This document shows, piece after piece, positions 58,965-64,000 of a DNA stretch of 64,000 nucleotides. The position numbers and the translations under genes are program-made. Position 1 is the stretch's first letter; every line of letters begins with the position of its first letter. Below the pieces are notes generated by a model. The model had not been told where the DNA came from and made no database searches. It saw nothing but the letters and a program-made list of their open reading frames with translations. Origin of the DNA: Chrysomallon squamiferum (Eukaryota; Mollusca; Gastropoda; Neomphalida; Peltospiridae); contig CM022670.1 in assembly GCA_012295275.1 (NCBI GenBank), positions 29,155,938 through 29,219,937 of the forward strand. The letters are read 5' to 3'.

Positions 58965-61900
58965 GTAAGTCAAAAACCTGTGGATTGGATATAGAAGCTT
59001 TTTATATGAATGTGTGATTGCATGAATATATTATTGCCATTTTTTTATATTATTATTTAAATTCTTTTTTACTTTTCTTACTAATTGCACTGAGATCTAT
59101 CAAATGGTGTTTGTTTTTTAAAGATCATTATGTTGCACTGTGATGATAAATAACTGTCAGATGGTAAATATTTAGAAACTCGAAAATATTTGTCTTCAGG
59201 GCAAACATAGGATAGTACATACGATGAATATTTCATATAATTTATAGAATATTACTTTTAAATCAAAATAAGTTACAGAAATTCAGGCACCACCTATAAA
59301 TATTCTTCATAATAAGCTATATTTAACATTTTGTTAATTTAAATTTTTAGATTATACATAATATAGTTCACAAATTTATATGGAGTCACAATTTAATATA
59401 TATTTTTTAAATTCGTAAAAGTTGCTTTTAATGATGTGTTTTCCTCTATCATGTAACTACAATTTGGAAATGAGAACAGGAATTAATCTTTCAAACAAAT
59501 ATAGATTAAATGAACAAAATATTTTGTAATAATGATTACCATCTGGCTTTTTTGGATACTCAGTTTTAGCAATTATAATTAACTGTGTATTGTTGATACT
59601 TTATCAACAGAGAAACTACTAATTAAATATTTAAACAAATGAATGTTACATCAGTTAGACATTGTTTTCATGACGGTATAGAAATAAAGTAGTCACACTG
59701 CAATTTTTGTTCCTCAAATCTAGCTCAGAACATGCTGTGATGAAATCTAACAAAATGCCAACACACAGTTTTTATGATTTATCAATATTTATTGCTGCTT
59801 AAACTTCTTTTTTTATAGCTACAGACAGCTGTTTCAGTGGCATATATTGATGCAGTGAGTTGATGTGTGTTACCTTTTAGATAGATCTATTAACCAGATG
59901 TTGTTTCGTTGATTTTTCAATCATTTTGTTGTCCTTGAAAAGAAGGGAAAAAAATTTATCACAAGAAATGATTATTTATTTTATATTTTTTGAAAGAGAA
60001 AAACTTTTAATTTTAATTTATTACGTGTAAAAAGATTTTTTGCAATAATAATAAACAAAAATAAATGAAAATATAAAAATTTCTAATGCAGCCTGTTACA
60101 AACCAAAGTAAAAGAAGACCAAAAGGATTTTAAAGCTAAGAAAATATAATCGTGTGTGTGTGTTTGATGTTTTATAATGTAATTAGTGAAGATAGAAATT
60201 AAATATGAATTATTGTGAAATAAAAGGTCATAGTTATGAAACAGTTTAGGTAAAATATTTAATGCTTGAAAATTTGTAATACTGCTCTTCCAGTTTTGAT
60301 TACTGATTACAAGAGTATTACAATTTTTATAAGTTATAAAGTTTATTAACCTTCATAATTTTGCATTTTTGTCTCCATTATGCTTTAATCAGTATATTTG
60401 AATTATAATCTTACAGTTAAAAACATCTCTGTAAGCTAAATAAATTGTATTTGAATATTGAGAAGCAGAATGTGGATATTTTTGAAACAGTTTTTAATTC
60501 AATAAATAAATGTTGTTTCTGTCTTACTATCTGCTTATGATTATTTGATCACATTGTTTTTTATATAGAGAATTTTATTTTTTCATAAATAAATACTAGA
60601 ATGGGGTGATCAGGTAAAAAAGTACATCTGCAAATATAAACATCAAAATTATATTAGGTGGTTGTTTGCCAAGAGAGAGTGAGTGAACGAGTGAACAACT
60701 AGATAGTAAAAAAAGTTTTACTTTTTATTTTAAAGTGCACTAAAATAATTGTTCACTTAGAACCCATATAATTGCAATTTGACTGATTTCTTGCTTATGT
60801 AATATAAAAAGTTATTTTTCTATTAAGTTTGCTTTAGTAGTATTAGTCTATACAAATTAAGAGAAATCGTATTTTCATGAATCTAGTAAGGGTTCTGACT
60901 ACTGATTACCAATAGCAAATTATAAAATGTAAAATGGAAGTTTGGAAAAGTTCCAAATTTTGTGAATTAGTGTTACGAAAATTTCTTAAATCTTTTAAGG
61001 TATGTTTTTTTCAAATTCAGAACATGTGTAGCCTAAATGTATTTTGTATACTTTGAAATAATTATTTGTTCACTTTAAAATAATCAACTTGGCTAATATT
61101 GCAGTATGACAATAAGAACACTGAATAAACATTCATATCCCTTATTCTTTCTTGGATTCACTGAAATGATCTAAACTGTTTACTAAAAACAGTAATAAAA
61201 TAAATGTTCTGTATCATCTGTTAAATGAACATTAGAAAGATTACTGGAGCTAGCTAGATCTTTCATCATATTTCATGTTATTGTTTCATTTCCTTGTTCT
61301 TTCTGCAGCATGCTCACTTTTTTTAACTTTTTAAATTTAAAAATGCTCTGTTAATTGTAAAATGGTGTTCAGACATCAAAGGTAATGGGTCATTCCATGT
61401 CAAATCACCCCCCCCAAAAAAGAAATTTAAACCCGACCATCTCAGATTTTTATCAAACTTGGTATACTTGTTGACTGGGATCCCACAGCACCAAATCTGA
61501 AATTTTAGCCCAATTGGACCAGTAGTGTGGGAGATATGGCCCACTGAATTTTGAGATTTTTGCCAAAAATTGGCCTGACCACCAACTTTTGAACCCTCAT
61601 ATCTCAGGAACTACTGGGCCAATCTTCATAAAATTGGTACTGTTGAAAAGGCAATATGACAAGGATTCCAAATCTGCCATTTTTGTTCAGTTTGGAAAAT
61701 ACTGGAGTACATTTACCTTTTGACCTTTGCTATGACCTTGAAATTGACCATGTGGATCACATGACCTTGAGATGACATTTATTGAAATTTAATCTCCCAC
61801 ATGTTAACTAAAACATATAAAAGTTTCCTGGGTGTAATATTTTTTGTTTAGCCACAATATAGATTTTAAAAATGCACATACATGAAAATAACACCTTTTC

Positions 61901-64000
61901 AGCCATTAACATCTGATTAACTAAAACCTGAATGATCAATTCTGGATGCTAGGAATCACCGTCTCTTTTTATCACCAAGTAAAAACAAACAGTAATAAGA
62001 AAATCAAATATAATGAAAAAAATAATTCCTGCTAAAGCTTAAAGATCTAAGAAAAACAGATTTCAATATTTCTGGTCCATTTAATTAAGCAATGGCTTAG
62101 TTTGGTTTAGACAATAATAATTAACAGGATTTAAAAACAAGAAAATTAATAAGCAATTGATAAGAAACAAGGGAAAGTTCTATCAAATGAATTGAAGGAG
62201 GAAATAGTCCAGTTTTATGAAAGTGATGAGAACAGTAGAATATGTCCAGGAATGAAGGATACAGTGAGCATTTTCTTATTACTGTTTGTTTTTAAACAGA
62301 TGGTGAGAAGGTTAAGCATCAGAAACACCTAGTTCTCTCAAATTTATGTGAACTTTATGCATACATATAGGCCTACAATGTCTTACTTGGTGATAAAAAG
62401 AGATGGTGATTCCTAGCATCCAGAATTGATCATTCAGGTTTTAGTTAATCAGATGTTAATGGCTGAAAAGGTGTTATTTTCATGTATGTGCATTTTTAAA
62501 ATCTATATTGTGGCTAAACAAAAAATATTACACCCAGGAAACTTTTATATGTTTTAGTTAACATGTGGGAGATTAAATTTCAATAAATGTCATCTCTAGG
62601 TCATGTGATCCACATGGTCAATTTCAAGGTCATAGCAAAGGTCAAAAGGTAAATGTACCCCAATATTTTCCAAACTGAACAAAAATGGCAGATTTGGAAT
62701 CCTTGTCATATTGCCTTTTCAACAGTACCAATTTTATGAAGATTGGCCCAGTAGTTCCTGAGATATGAGGGTTCAAAGGTTGGTGGTCACACCTGTTTTT
62801 GCCAAAAATCTCAAAATTCGGTGTGCCGTATCTCCAACACCACTGATCCGATTGGGCTAATATTTCAGATTTGGTGCTGTGGGATCCCAGTCAACAAGTG
62901 TACCATGTTACATAAAAATCTGAGATGGTCTGGTTTAAACCATTGGGTGATTTGACACGGAATGACCCTAATAAATACAAAATAGATATTATAGACATGT
63001 TAATGTTTTCATTGTGTGTTATTTAATTTCAAATGATAATGAGATCAGTAAATTGTTTTCTAGTTGATATTAAACAAAAACTAATAGAAATGTTAATTGT
63101 CTTTATTTTAACATTTCACCTGTTTTGTTTTGGGTTCTTTTTTTTTTTCTTCTTTTTTTTTCTACTTTCTAGTGTTTCTTTTTTAATAATTTATTTGTTT
63201 TCATTATGTTGTTAGATTAAATTAAACCTTTTGAGAAGTGATTAGTCAGGGTTTGAATTTTTCTTAAAATTAGTGATGGGGCCCGCCCCCAAAAATGTGT
63301 AATATTATACTTCTGTTAATTCAGTTGTAATGTGTAAAAATAAATAAATATAGCTGTACTGCAAAAATATAATTAATTATTCATCTACCAGTTTGGGTTT
63401 TAATTTTCATACAAAGCTATTCTGGTGATTTATCTTCCAAAATCTGCGAGCAAATTGAAGAACTAAAACTGAAACTTTGGTTGCTGCCTAGCAAATGTCA
63501 ATGTGAAACTCAAACACTTTATTATGTTGTCTAATTCATGTTGACTAAACAGTTTTTACTTCCAACATTCTGGGATATATCTTTCTGCTGATAGAAAAGA
63601 ATTGTTGATTCAAAACAAACTGTAGAATTCCTGTTTGTTTATCACAAGCTCTTCTGTCTAAATGCGTTAACAAAATTTCAGAGATAAATTAAATCATGTT
63701 GATTTCTGCTCTATCTTGTTGAAAAGGGATTGTTGATGATTATAATCGTTCTTCCTTGTGATAAATTTAAAGTGCACTGGATTCTGACTAAATCAAAATC
63801 AGTGGCAGTGAATTTTCTCTATACAATAAGCCTTACTGCAGTTAAAAACAAAACATCAGTAAGTACTTCAGAAAAGTGGACGTTCTATTAGTCTGTTCTT
63901 TATATCTACTTGATTTGAGAAATATTAAATCTATAAGTAAATATGCTTAGGAATAAACACACGACAAAAATACTCTAATTGATCAAGCAGTAAGTAACCA
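58965..64000. other. Right end of window, no supported exon
   Basis: The region should contain or lead to the rest of OTUD4, but I could not join any exon with confidence. A 36-nt open stretch at 59819-59854 has an ATAG acceptor and a GTGAGT donor and is the best remaining candidate. The foldback element at 61387-62968 is the only clear feature. Confidence 0.4.
61387..62968. mobile_element. Long-arm foldback element copy B
   Basis: The element is 1582 bp, with inverted arms of roughly 590 bp (61387-61978 and 62383-62968) around a unique centre of about 400 bp. The termini read GGGTCATTCC and GGAATGACCC and the flanks are TAAT on both sides (61383-61386, 62969-62972), consistent with a 4-bp target duplication. 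No protein was recognised, and open frames inside are not conserved between copies. The superfamily is unclear. Confidence 0.85.

Noticed and set aside
61323-61544. 73-codon frame on the minus strand at the left arm of the foldback element
   Set aside because: It lies wholly in repeat arm sequence, is not kept in the other arm or in copy A, and matches no family I recognise.

Overview
This is a window of AT-rich nuclear animal DNA with small phase-consistent exons, long introns, many microsatellites and many DNA-transposon remnants. Protein features of the two genes and the repeat content suggest a lophotrochozoan, most likely a mollusc; that placement is inference. No bacterial, organellar or viral gene and no tRNA, rRNA or CRISPR was recognised.

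Two divergently transcribed protein-coding genes dominate. On the minus strand, 16778 down to 4132, lies a complete coding sequence for the SAGA-complex subunit SPT20 (SUPT20H/FAM48A family). It has 24 coding exons whose phases all agree and sum to 2904 nt (967 residues plus stop). One splice donor must be GC rather than GT for the frame to continue. On the plus strand, from 20892 rightward, lies an OTUD4-type OTU deubiquitinase. It has a complete catalytic triad (Asp25, Cys28, His115 in the assembled model), a Tudor-like segment split by an 11.4 kb intron, and a basic stretch ending at 51811. Its 3' part is not resolved, probably continuing beyond 58.9 kb or outside the window. One short internal exon (about 16 codons of the OTU domain) could not be found.

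Layout: 1-850 pogo-like MITE copy 1; 851-4131 non-coding 3' flank of SPT20; 4132-16778 SPT20; 16779-20891 shared upstream region of both genes, with two related MITEs; 20892 to about 58964 OTUD4, whose introns hold a TIR element with a nested MITE (22799-24435), a deleted hAT element (25674-26540), foldback-family copy A (28917-29560), a dead Tc1 element (about 35928-37412), degenerate minisatellites and pogo-like MITE copy 2 (56492-57195); 58965-64000 has no supported exon and carries a 1.58 kb foldback element (61387-62968).

The two genes do not form a known pathway pair: SPT20 is a nuclear coactivator scaffold and OTUD4 a deubiquitinase. They share only a 4.1 kb divergent upstream region. 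I saw no convincing new multi-gene system. The observations most worth checking are the GC-AG intron beside a strong hairpin, the missing OTU exon, the repeat family carrying nuclear-receptor half-sites, and the near-identical direct MITE copies flanking most of both genes.
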